Positions 32,005-44,600 of a stretch of DNA of 60,000 nucleotides are shown piece by piece. A program made the position numbers and the translations under genes. The first letter of the stretch is position 1; each line of letters begins with the position of its first letter. The notes beneath the pieces are model-generated. The model was not told the DNA's origin. It made no database searches and was given only the letters and a program-made list of their open reading frames with translations. Origin of the DNA: Hydractinia symbiolongicarpus (taxonomy: Eukaryota > Cnidaria > Hydrozoa > Anthoathecata > Hydractiniidae); contig NC_079889.1 of the NCBI RefSeq assembly GCF_029227915.1, forward strand, positions 7,876,001-7,936,000, read 5' to 3'.

Positions 32005-34153
32005 GTATAGCTAGCATTTCTTTATTTATATACACTGCATTTATATCTTTTAATCTTAATTTTAAGCCCACTAAAAGAAAAGATAAATTACATACCAAAA
32101 ATTGCCAAAGAACAGGGTAGCTAGTCAAGATAGCTAGGCAATTCTCACTTTGATATTTCATCAATACTGCTGCTGTGTTTTCCATCTATTTCTCACTTGT
32201 CGTAAAAACCTACTCTGTTATGATAATTCTAACTAATTGCAAAATATATTGACTGCATAAAAAACAATTCTTATTAAATAGATTTTATGTATTTTTTATT
32301 ACACTTTCATTACTGAAAAACACGTCCTTGTTGTAACACCCTTCTCCATTATGCTTATTTTTTAAATGTTACAAAAAGATTTTGTTCATTGTGCATGGAT
32401 TTAGTTTTGATTTTTTATCTTTACAGGTAGTACTCATGGAGCTTGCTTTGTAAACTTCCCTTAGCTGTTGCTTTGTGTGTTGCACAAAGTAATGCATAGA
32501 ATCAGTAAAAATTGTTAATTTTTTATTAATATCTGACAATGGAAATAAAGATGGAAGGAAAAAGTAAGTATAGAGGCTTTAAAACAATGAGGAACAAATC
32601 GCACTTTTAGTTATGCAATTTGCAACACTCGCAACAAAAACTAATGGCCTGAGAATCAGAGCACAACGTAAAGTTCCAGTAACTCCATGTGACTAAGCAA
32701 GCACATTTAATAATTATTCTGAAAGATTGACGTCAATAGTATTTTTAAGGTTAGTGGAGATATTGTAGTTCACTTATACATAATTTTAAGACCAAATAAC
32801 TTGGAAACAGGCGGAAAGAACTGACACTAGCATGAGGAATCTAAAAAATTTGGCAAAAAAATATTTTTAGAAGTTCCTATTGTAAACTTGATTTATAGAG
32901 GGAAAACATTATTTGCAATGGCAGAAAAATCAAAATCATGTTTTCAATTTACACAATGGCATTACAATTCTTATAGGCACTATAATTCTTTACTTGGAGT
33001 TGTACATCGCACCTTTATAGGCAAGCTTTAAAAAAACTTGTCACGGACACAGTTTCACAAGAATCAAAACCATCAGGAAACTCAAGTCTTGCTGCTGTGT
33101 CGTGCAGATGAGAACTTTGGGGAGTATATTGTGGACTTCCTTTTGATAAATTATAGAATGGCAGGATTTGTAGTGTGTTTTTCCTTTTAACTTGTCAATT
33201 TGTCATTTAATATGATCTGCATTGTCAACTTCTTCCATGAAAATTCATGAAATATGTCTTCAGCAACCCTCCATTCCACCTAATTGCACATTTGCTGATA
33301 ATAGAGATGAAACCTATGGTGTGCAATCCAAAAGTAGAATCTCTATCCCGTTTTTTAACATTAAAAACTAATTCACATGTATTTCACAAACTTTGCCAGA
33401 GCATGTCTTTTATGAAGCGTTTTACTGGCTTTTCTAAACAACATTCAATCTGTTTTTTCTAAACAACATTCTATAAAACTATCTTTTGATGGCCCAAATA
33501 TATTTTTCTTTGTTATTTGCACTGTCAAAAGATTTAGTGCTTAGTTTGTTTTAATATAGAATGTATGTTAGAATGTATCTCCTTCCTTTTGCCAAGATTG
33601 CTTCTGAAAAAGGGCTAAATTTCCTGCAGGATATTTTTAACATGCTGCTCATAACCTAAATCGTCTTTACCTCACCTATGGTAACCCGGTCTGGAGACGT
33701 TTGACAAAAAAAAATTAATCCCACAAAGCACACTGTACAAAATTTTGCTCGAACATGGATTACCTAATGAGCAAATAAACTCAACTAGATACGCAACTAG
33801 ATGTGGTGGTCAAGATAGTCATACATGAAGAAAATAAATCTTCTATTTTGGGCCCTGTTAGCGGGATATTGCCGCTAAAGGGAGAGGGGGTCTGAAGTTT
33901 GAAAAAAAAATCCGCTAAGGATTGAGAAATTTCAAAATTTGTTTGTGGCCTGAAAATTCTTCGTCGTTCGTGACCATAATTCCTCGTCATCAGTTCCAAT
34001 AACTTTTATCTACAAAACACGCCCCTGAGCCTTCCAAGATTTATCCAAATGCGTGTAGAGGGGGGATGGGGTCCAAATCTTAGCGTCGATATCCCACAAC
34101 AGAGTCCGAAATTTTTTTTTCGAAGGCCCCTAAATAGGAGATGATCTCCCAAG
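32005..34153. other. Intergenic region with a diverged repeat copy
   Basis: A diverged copy of the 30.69-kb segment lies at about 32,995-33,150 (GAGTTGTACATCGCACC; CTGCTGTGTCGTGCAG). At 33,665-33,705 a plus-strand frame reads RLYLTYGNPVWRR, reminiscent of the C-terminal part of another reverse transcriptase; too short to name. No host gene seen. Confidence 0.45.
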
Positions 34154-34619
34154 AAGAGGGTGCCGATAAGCCGCAAACGCGCGCATATATAAGGGCGAGT
34201 TTGGGCGACTTTTCAAATTAAATTGGCGGTTGTCGCCCGGAAACCACCCGCAATTTCCCGAACTCGCCCGGAACATTCCCGAAATGCAATTCCTTGTAAA
34301 CATACCATGAGGACGATAGTTGGAAGAAGGCGCCTGAAGATAAAGGACTTATAAAGTTTATATATAAGTTATTTATCAAGTAAATCTTATTTTAAACTAT
34401 CAAAAACAGTTCTTTTAAGAACTTTGCTACCACATAGTAAGTTTATTTTAATTTTTATAGCTTTTTGAATCATTAGTGTCTGTTTTTCTTTTCTTTTTCG
34501 GGCATTGTTTGGGTCTATTTGGGGGCTTTCAGGCAAATACTTGATTTTTTTTCAAAACGCCGAACTCGCCCGAAAACGCCCGCACCTTTTACGGCGTATG
34601 TGGCTTATCGGCACCCTCG
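34154..34619. mobile_element. Non-autonomous inverted-repeat DNA element (MITE)
   Basis: The ends are GAGGGTGCCGATAAGCC and its exact reverse complement GGCTTATCGGCACCCTC; further inside, both ends are rich in GCCCG/CGGGC motifs. The flanks TCTCCCAAG (34,145-34,153) and TCTCCTAAG (about 34,620-34,628) match at 8 of 9 positions, consistent with a 9-bp target duplication as made by Mutator-like elements. About 465 bp, no coding capacity. Confidence 0.75.
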
Positions 34620-35425
34620 TCTCCTAAGTAGTCTATGAAAAATGTTTTAAGGTTATTCTAATATGACTGGTATATATGTAATAGCAATTTTACACAAGTA
34701 TTTCTTGTACATCATTAACATTTCTATGCTGGTGTTTGTTATTTAACTCGGTCTGCTATAATAAAAAATGTCACAAGCCATCACTTTTTTCTCAGTAAAA
34801 AGAATGACGTTTTTTTAAGACCTAGCTAAAATAAATCAATAAATATAGAAACAACTAGAAAAACCTGGAAAAAGGAAGGCAAGGGGTTGAGGAGTGGAAA
34901 TAACAGGGTGGCTGGACAAAACCAAACAGAGAGGGAGGTTTTAAGATAACATATCTATTAAGAATTATAATACGTAACCCAGGTCATAGTGAAGTATATC
35001 CTTACTTTGTAGCTATATTGTTCAAGAAATAACAATCACCTACAGATAGAAATAAGAGTTTAAAGAGGGGATGAATTTCAAGTGCAGTTCACCACCAAAG
35101 ACACCATTTTATGACATAAATTCCGAGCAATATCGGTACCGGTTATGTAAGAGTCGAGAGCGATCAGGCCAGCGGTTCCGGCCTGGCCCTTTTAATTTTC
35201 TAGAAAACCTTCAAGCTCCTGCCCTTCTGTGAAACATACAATGATTCATTTTATTTTCGGGGCTTTTAAATTATTTTAAATCCAAGCTAACTATTTTGCT
35301 CAGTCTTCTTTCTGATACTTTTCCTGTATCTTTTTCTCGCGTTGTGTTTACAAAATTAGTTTCACAACTTAGTGCCCAGGAGACATACGGTTCTGTTGGA
35401 GCGGGAGAAATAAAAATAAAGTAAA
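34620..35425. promoter_or_regulatory. Region upstream of NUP160
   Basis: It must include the NUP160 promoter and leader. A GC-rich stretch at about 35,130-35,192 contains the hairpin CAGGCC-AGCGGTTCC-GGCCTG followed by a T run (CCCTTTTAATTTT). It stands out from its AT-rich surroundings, but no promoter motif or known small RNA is recognised. Confidence 0.35.
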
Positions 35426-35610
35426 ATGGCTGGTTCGTTTCAAGAACTTTCGTTTAGTCAGTGTTCACGTGGAAGCAATTTTATATCCTTAAGTACTTCA
35501 CATGATGGTATCTCTGTTGTTGACAACGAAGAGAAGCTATTTCCAGATACTGCTGGAGGATTTTCCTACGAGATTCAATCAAAAATTACTAGAAATAGAC
35601 GAATAATATG
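35426..35610 (+). CDS. NUP160: NUP160 exon 1
   Basis: It starts at ATG 35,426 (AAAATGGCT context), MAGSFQELSFSQCSRGSNFI, and ends TRNRRII plus two bases before gtaag. The RRIIW junction with exon 2 matches the WRTIYWR segment that opens the vertebrate protein's conserved region. Leader sequence upstream is A-rich. Confidence 0.88.
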
Positions 35611-38600
35611 GTAAGTGGGCCAAAAAAAAATGTATGATTGTGGCTTTACCTCACATAAAGGACGGTTTTAGAACTGCTATTTAAGCTATCTAGCTATACA
35701 GAAATCTGGCTTTTTAAGCAACAGTGTCAAATTAACCCTGTAACTATTGGGTACAGTTCAGGAGATGACACTACTAAAGAAGGGAAACGGTTTCCCATGT
35801 TTTATAGGGAAATTCCCATGTCATATAGAGAAATGGTTTTCCATATAGGAAACTGTTTTCTAAACTAATTTTTTTGATTTTAATTTGGGTTTCCCTTTTG
35901 GGAAACCTTTACCCATTCTCGGAACCATTTTACGGAATTGCAGAAAGAGGCTAAGATAATTTTTTTTCCTTTGGTGAAAATTTGCAGGAAAATATTCCCT
36001 TTCTATTGGTTAAAAATTTTTAGTGCGCTTCTTAACCAGCTTGTACGCAGACTCTTTCATTTTAGTGGTTTCCCTAATGGGAAACCATTGCCATATTTCT
36101 GGCCTATTTAGGGTGACGGTTTCCAGGCCTCGTCAGGAAGAAAAATGCTGGCGTGCGAGCTTCACACGTCATGATACTTCTTAATAATTTTGAGGCGTGT
36201 GTTGTTCGCATGGCATGATTTTCAATGGCGTGCGATGGCGTGTGCTCATTTTTGTTCCATTTTTTTTTCGAATAATCATAGAACTCGCATACAGCAACAC
36301 TAATTTTGCCATGTTTTAAAAAGCTGGTAATTTATTGCGACGAAACTAAAATGTGTGATGCGTTCATTATTCATTATTTTTGAAGAAAAAAAGTATACGA
36401 CGTAGCAACAGAACGAAGAAAAATTATAAAACATGCAAGTTACAGTCATAAAACTCTTTCAGTTAATAACTTTTTTTGTAAATATTTTTTTAGAGGTAAA
36501 TATTTTTTATTTTTATATTTTTCAAAAAATATATATCATTAAACATTAAACTGTTTTTTTATAAAAAAATCACCCACGTTATTATTGTTGCTTCGATCTT
36601 AAAACATTCCCCCCCTAAACTAAACAATAACAAGCTTTGTGGCGTCCTGTTTCTATGTTTATAAGAACTAGTGATATAAATGCCAGAACATATATGTTCT
36701 GGCATTTATATCACTAGTTCTTATATATGGGAACAAATTAAATATTCTGTCTTGTTTAAACCCCACAGGCCACGTGTGCGCCGGGAATTGTAAACAAACA
36801 TCTCTGGGGCAACAGGTTTTTTTACCATGGATGAAAATAATAGCATACTTAACGAAATGTCATTTGAAAAATTTAAAATGTGAACCTTTACACACACGCC
36901 ATGTTTGAATGTTTCCGTGCGATCTTCTCACGCCAAAAAATAACACTAAATATCTCAGGCGTGCGCTAATCGCACACCAAAATAATTATATTCAGTTCAA
37001 TGAAGGTGTCTGGGAATAATATACGTAGGAAAGCATGATTTAATTTGTCTATTTTTTTTTAAATTTCTATTTTTTTCTAAGTTTTCTTTTCTTCCTCAAT
37101 TGGCACGAATGATTAATGCAAATAATTGAATTGGAATTTGTGTGGCTTTTGAAATAGAATTGTTTAAATAACAAGAAAAAAAACAGGTACGTTGCAAAAT
37201 ATACAAGCAAAACACGCATTGTAATATTCAGAGCAGGTGTTACATTTTCAATCCAATACTTTTTCCACCTCGACGTATGTTCGATGTTCGATACTCAGTA
37301 TTCGAAATTGTGAAGTGAAGTTGCTAACAACATTTGCTTTCGAAAAACTCAAGCAGCATGGAAGGTAATGAGGGAGTAACGAAAGATCTTTCGACATTTT
37401 TACGTTGGGGCCACGATAAGGTGATAGGGTATAAAACAAGCGAAGTATCTGGTAGAACGTGTGTAATCGAGATTTGGTGTAAACTGTGTGCAAAACATAA
37501 GGAAAAAATTTCGAAGAGATTGAAAGGTGCTGCTGTAAAGGCTGGACGGGCGTTCACAGAAAATACAAATGTAGTTACCAAACACAATGTAAGTACATGA
37601 TCACCCTCAGCGTGATGTTGTTTTAACGTTTTGTAATGTCGTCGAGTGGACTTTTCTGATTTTTTATCGCTTCGTTTATTTTTAAGGTTGATCGTCATCT
37701 CGCTGGAGAGCTTCACAAATTGGCCATGGATTTAGAAAAGGAAGAGAACGGTGGCACTTCAGGAGAACAAACTGGACAAGGAACAAAACGGAAATGTACT
37801 ATTGAAAGTTCGATTAAAACCTCAGCACGTGATTGCTGTAAAAAGCTTATACGCACTGCGTGGAACTTAGCGTCAACCCCATCAATGCCCCATAAACATG
37901 TCAGCGTTCTTGTGAAATGTCAACGAGAAAATGGTGTTCGTTTAGTGCAAGGCAAAGATAACGACAAAGCTGGTTAGTTTTTAAATTTCCTAACGTTCGT
38001 TACGCTTTCATTCGGTGATCTGTTGTTACTCAAGTTACACCTAATTACTAACGTAAAAAAAATAAAAACATTCCCTTAGTATTTAAAAATATTACAAGTT
38101 TCAATCAAAATCTTTAAAAACATTAAAACTAATTACAGCTCGTACAAAATTTAACAATTTCATCAATGTTGCAACCTAGACCCAAGGGCCCGTAACATAG
38201 AACGCGATATCGTTTATTCGTTTTGCTATCTGATGAAAGAGGAATGGATAGCCATGGGATCGAGGTTGTGATTTCTTTAACTCTTGCATTTCCAAATCGT
38301 CCAATCTACGAAAAGAAGCACAAAACACAGCAAACAGTATTTCTATCTAATATTACTATAGTATTACTATCATATATCATTTTGTGTATTTTCAGCACGC
38401 AAATTCATCCATACTATTGCTGACGTGATCCGTGAAAAGGTGGCAGCTGCTATCTGATGGTTCCCAAGCCCGTAAAACTGAGAATGAGAAAGAGCTAGTG
38501 CTGGTACGTACTGAAAAAAGGGGCTTCCTGTGTATTACGTGGTCTCTCTTCTCGAGATGGCAGATTTCGGTGGTTGTGATGCTGAAAGTCTCAAGGCCGG

Positions 38601-41600
38601 TTTAGACAGTGTATTCGAAAACGGAAACGTACCATTAGACGATTATCAGACGAAGCTCGTATCAGCGACAGCAGACGGAGCAAATGTGAACATGGGTATA
38701 TACCATGGGGCATTAACAATGATGGCCGAGGAGCGCCCTTGGCTTGTGGTGATCCATTGTGTGAATCACCGGCTCGAGCTTGCGATTAAAGATGCGATCA
38801 AAGCTCTACCGAAATTTATGGAATGCGATTCCTTCTACAATACAATCTTCTACTTGTTTAAAAATTCAGGCAAGTTGAAGACTGAAACAAAAGAAGCTTG
38901 TGCTGCTCTAAACATCACACACTATCCTTTACCGAAAATTCATGGTACACGCTTTATAAGCCATCGAAGGCGCGCATTTGCAAAGTTGCTTCATATTTGG
39001 CCAGCCTTAATCACAACATTCTCAAATGCTTTAGCCAGAGATGGGAGTTGTCGCTCTGAAACACGAGCAAAGTACAGGGGATTTTATGAAAGTTGAATTC
39101 ATATGCCTTTCTATGTCAAACAGCAGCCTACATGGACATATTGGTTTTTGGAAAAAGTTTGTTGATGGCCTATGAAGTAAAACCAGCTGTCGAACAGACA
39201 ATTTTGACGCTGGAAGAAATGACAAATAAAGGCGACGATACAATAAACAGTTTTCTGAGAAAGTTCAATCTACGTGATGAATATAACCTTGTAACTGTCG
39301 CGTCGGAATACCCAAAGGCAGGTCATGAACGAAGAAAAGCTGGAAACTGCGAATTCATTAGTATCGAATTGAACCTGACGAATTCTACTGAAATCGCGTG
39401 TCAAGATTACCTAGTCATAAGGAGTAAGGCGATCGAAACTATCATCCCACTGATAAAGGATCGTTTCTCATCTTTTCTCACCAACAACGACATATTTGAA
39501 AGTATGATGTGGGTGGATCCACAATACTGGGAAGAAGATCGAACCAAGAATGGAGTGGAAGCAATAAAGACTTTGATCACCAAATTCAAATCACCAATTG
39601 AAGCAGCCGGTTTTGAGAAAGACAAAGTGTTTAACGAATGGAAGGCTGTACAAACACTTGTAAAAACGCAATACAAAGCTTTTAAGAAAACCACTGACGT
39701 TTGGGCCAACTTGATTCGGAGTCAACAAAAGAAATATCCAAATATTTTAATGCTGGTTGAGCTCGTAATATGTATGTCTTCCTCAAACAGTGCTGTAGAG
39801 AGAGTTTTTAGCACTTTAACAACTTTGCTTTCAGATCGACGTTTGAGTATGAAGCACGCCACCATGGAAGACGCCATGATAATCGCTGGAAACAACACTG
39901 TTTGGACGGAGGCAGAAAAAGAGGAAATACTCGAAGCTGCAGTGGAAAAGTACATGTCGAAACGTAGGACAACAAAACTTGCAGATAACTCCCCAGAGAA
40001 AGCACCCCGAGTTATAGTAGCAATCTCTGATGAAAGCGATGAGAGTGAAACCGAAGATGATTCGAGTGATTGTTCGCACGATGACACTTTTTTTTCTGAC
40101 GACGAATAAGTTGTAAATTATTTATTTTTAAGGTCACTTGCAAGTAAAGCTACACATCTTTGAGAGTACGAGCACAAATAAATGCGTGTAAAATAATTCA
40201 GAGTGAGAGTACAATGCGAGTACAATAAGAGCAATCTTTTTAATAACGCAACAATAACAATAATTAAACTACTCGCGAGTAAATCTTTAAAAAATTAAAT
40301 CATATTACTCGCAAGTTATATTAAAGAAAAACATTTCTTTTTTTTTTAATCTAGTTGCTCTTTTTAAATTAAAAAATAAATTTTAAAGTTTAACTTTTTT
40401 GTCTACTTCTTTAAATGCTTTCGCTACTTTCGTTATATGAAATCACTTCCAACATGTTCTTTCGCAAGCACAGAGTCAGCATGATATCTAATTATAGTTA
40501 TGGTGATCAGTTGCCACATGCAGAAAAACATTTTCTTGTGTTGTTTTGAAAATTATACATAATGTGCTGATGTTGTTTTGGAAGTTATTTATAACGGAGG
40601 AGAGTGTTACGACGTAACTACTATCACGATTACAAAGTTGGCGTCTAGTATTATTCGCTTGCGGCCCTTTCTTTGTTTGAGTTAAAAAATACTATTTAAC
40701 GTATAATTTTTTTAAAAAAAATAATAAACAATGAACACATTTTAGTTTCTTCGCAACAAATTATCTGCTTTAAAACATGGCAAAATTAGAGTTGTTGTAT
40801 GCGAGTTCTATGATTACTTGAGAAAAAAAATGGAACAATAATGAGTGCACGCCATTAAAAATTATGCTGTGCGAACATCGCACGCCTCAAAATGATTGAA
40901 AAGTATCATGGCGTGCGAAGCTCGCACGCCAGCATTTTTCTTCCTGACGAGGCCTGCGATGCGTATTTTTTTAACAATCCTGGACCTCACGATCATGTTT
41001 CGTGAACTACACGAACGAAAATTAAATATTACATTGTGGCTTCTACGACTTCTACGATAACTTCTATTGTAAAACAACAAAGACCGTTAGTTTATCAATT
41101 AAATCAAAAACCGACGGCAAAAAAATTAATTAACACTTGTTGCTTTAATTCGTTGTCATAAAGCTCGCTATGTAATAGATTTTAATCGTTCGTGAATCAA
41201 AATACAAGGTAAAAAACATTTCTATCACCGCTTTTTGTTTATCAACTTTTAAAATGCGATCTAAAAAACATTTCTATCGCCGCTCTTTGTTTTTATACTT
41301 TTAAAATGCGATCTAAAACACATTTCTATCGCCGGTATTCGTTTTTAAACTTTTAAAATGCGATCTAAAAGAGCATTTCTATCGCCGGTATTCGTTTTTA
41401 AACTTCGATCTAAAAAAACATTTCTATCGCCGCTTTTTGTTTATCAACTTTTAAAATGCGATCTAAAAAACATTTCTATCGCCGCTTTTTGTTTATCAAC
41501 TTTTAAAATGCAATCTTAAAAAACAATTTATCAACACTTTATCAACACTTTTTGTTTTTAAACTTTTAAAATGCGATCTAAAAAACATTTCTATCACCGC

Positions 41601-44600
41601 AGACAAATTTAACTTTTCTTGACAAATAACATTTCGTAAAAATACAATCGCTTCCATGACGAAAAAGTATACACCAAGCAAAAACTATGAATATGCTTTT
41701 TTAACTTGATAAAACCTGATACAAACAAATTAACTTTAATCAAAGACTTTTTTAAAAAAAAAAAAAATTAAATTATACTGGCCATAAAAATCGTGGAGCT
41801 CGCAAAAATAATCGTGGGACACACGATCTTTCGTGGAGATAATAATATAAGCGTGGTGGCCACGATAGAATGTTTGAATGTTTGTTATACATAAAGACCA
41901 CGATTTTATTGTGGTTCGCGTGCACCACGCTCATTACACAGACACGATGTTAACAAACCTGTTCACAGTACTGTATGTATTAAAAATCGTGTAACTAAAA
42001 TTGAATGGTTAAACTCACAATATGTGTATGACTAAACTCACAATATGTGTATGACTAACCTGTAGGTTATCTTCACAGTTCTCCTAATAACGCAACACCA
42101 AATAAACCCAATTGATTTACACACAACACAATATATACCACTATTATAAACACAATAATTTCACCAGCAAGATTGGTTCAACACAAGTAAACCCCACCAC
42201 CAATTGATTCTTATTAGTAATCGCTTAGAATGGAAGATTAACAGTCAATGCATTGACTAACTTATATTCCAAAAACATATAAAATTATCTAGACAATGAT
42301 CTAAATATTATTTGAAAAAAATAATTTTAGATCATAAAAAAACGCCTTGTTTAGAAAATTTGTTTCATTGACAAAACTAAAATATTTTCATACATTCTGT
42401 TTGCAATTTTGTATTCACTATACATATATCTCGGGAGTATTTTTGAATTATGCTTTAAATGTTTAATGTACGGAAACTACCAGTCGGACAGCCAAAACCG
42501 GAAATATATTTTGTTTTATTTATATTTTAGCTGTATTTCAGATCTGATCAGATCAGTTTCTTTCTTTTAAAATGTCGTTTGGTTCTGGAAACTCATGATT
42601 CCTGCATCCTGATTGGCTGATGAGTGGAAAACGACCTTTGGATTAAGTAGGCGGTAATAAGGTGGTCGGGAAGCTGACTAGGGACAGACAGAATAACACA
42701 CGAACACAAAAAGGCAAACTGAAATGAAAGATCAGCTACCTGACGGCGCTGACCAATTACTTCCTTCATTTCAACACAAAAAGCATCATAACTCGAGTTA
42801 GGTTTACATTCACACCTTAATTCAAAAAAGCACCCAAGATGTATCATTCCTTTACAAAACAAAGTCACCCTCCTCCTCAAAGCTTTTATTGTTTTGTAAA
42901 TGGAGATTAAAACGTATGGCACACTCTCTGAAAAAATTAACTCTGTGAAAAAGAGTTTTAAAGATTTTTTAAAAGTTCATTATTTTCTGTATAATTCATT
43001 CGTCGCTATAGTTACGAATGTATTTTTAACACCTTCTGTATTGTGCGCACATGTCTACTCACTTACACACTTTAAACATTACGAAACAACAGGGATAACA
43101 AATAATAAGAAGAAAGGACACAGATAAAAGTAAAAAAATTAAAAAAGTTACACATAAATATAACTATTACTATTTTTATAATCTTAATGACGGTAATTGC
43201 ATTATCATAAAAGTTCGCTTGTCTGAAAGTGAGTAAAAATTATTCTCAAGATGACATATTTATGAATATTCAGAAATGTGTTTTTGTGAGTACAATAAGT
43301 TATGTGCTATGAATGTGAAGTAGGTTTTTTAGAATAAAGACATTCTTTCATATGTTTTATAACTTTTTTTTCTTTTCTATCAAAAAAGCTCGTATTCGAC
43401 TCTATACGATTGTGTAAAAAAATTTTTTTGAAAAAAATGAGATTTTCTCCCTTACTCACACCTTAAGATAATGTAAAGTACAATTTCAAATTCAAAGAAT
43501 AAAGGAAAGGTTAGCATGTGACATGCACTAGCTCACTCACAATTTTGTTTGTTTACCTACCAAAGTATCTAGGTCCCAGGCCGCGCAGTTCGCAAGTGTA
43601 TATTTTACCCAACGTTTTGAAATCGGCATAAGGTTTATTAAAAAAGAACTACACTGCTGCTCGAATGTAACTTTACATGTACACAATAGTTATCACCTTC
43701 GCATGAGCCTTCGGTAGCATCAGAACTTTCGTGGTTATTGTTAACCTATTGTTATATACATATTTTTGCATGTTGAAAACAATAGATTTTATGTCTTGTT
43801 CGCGAAATTTAATTAGCTCATGTGAACTGTGTGTGTCCCATTGTATTTAATTGCTATAGTTGTCAAGAGATCAACGAAAGAAATTAAAATTTAACAAAGA
43901 TTTAAGTATCTATTTTTTTTACTCACTCTACTAAATAATTTAAAAACGAAAAGCGGCAATAGAAATGCTTTTTTAGATCGTGTTTTAAAAATTTAAGGAC
44001 AAAGAACGCTGATAGAAATGCTTTTTAGATCGCATTTCAAAAGTTTAAGAACGAAAAACGGTGATAGAAATGCTTTGTTAGTTCGTGTTTTAAAAATTTA
44101 AGAACAAAAACGGGAATAGAAAAGATTTTTTAGATCGCATTTTAACAGTTTAAGGACGTAAAACGGGGGTAGAAATGCTTTTTAGCTCGCATTTCAAAAG
44201 TTTAAGAACGAAGTGGCGATAGAAATGCTTTGTTTGATCGTGTTTTAAGAGTTTAAGAACGAAAACCGGCGATAGAAGTGCTTTTTTAGATCACATTTTA
44301 AAAGTTTAAGAACGAAAAACGGCAATAGAAATACTTTATTAGATCGCATTTTAAAAGTTTAAAAACAAAAAGCAGCGATAGAAATGCTTTTAACATGTTC
44401 GTTCATTTTTCTAAAATAATATATTTCAATAGCCTTCGCATGTTACATGTGACAACGAAAGCATTTATAAGATCTTATTGTTCTGACTTGCGCACAATGA
44501 TAATAATAGAAAACAATTAACTTTGTCTGTAAACAAAACATATGTGACGGTTCTTTATGTAGACATGAGATCGTTACATGAGGTCGTAAAACTCACGTAC

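Larger units (their letters stand above)
36124..40956 (+). mobile_element. hAT DNA transposon in NUP160 intron 1 (decayed)
   Basis: A 4.83-kb element bounded by long terminal inverted repeats beginning CAGGCCTCGTCAGG (left 36,124-36,320; right 40,769-40,956, about 190 bp and highly similar). It carries a transposase gene of three exons in the ZNF862/KIAA1586-like hAT group: TTF/BED-like finger, catalytic core and C-terminal dimerisation region. The coding sequence has a premature stop and frameshifts. The 8-bp flanks (ACGGTTTC left, CGATGCGT right) do not match, so no target duplication is visible. Confidence 0.92.

Noticed and set aside
32095-32185. Minus-strand frame starting MENTAAVLMKYQSENC with a gtatg donor, looking like a first exon
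   Set aside because: No recognisable homology and no convincing downstream exon; it lies just outside the hAT relic. Probably chance.
33665-33705. Frame RLYLTYGNPVWRR resembling the end of another reverse transcriptase
   Set aside because: Too short and isolated; no flanking motifs to support an element call.
39407-40087. Minus-strand open frames over the hAT transposase
   Set aside because: Antisense shadows; the plus strand carries the recognisable transposase motifs.
42593-42922. 109-codon minus-strand open frame
   Set aside because: No splice context, no recognisable domain, composition like surrounding intron.
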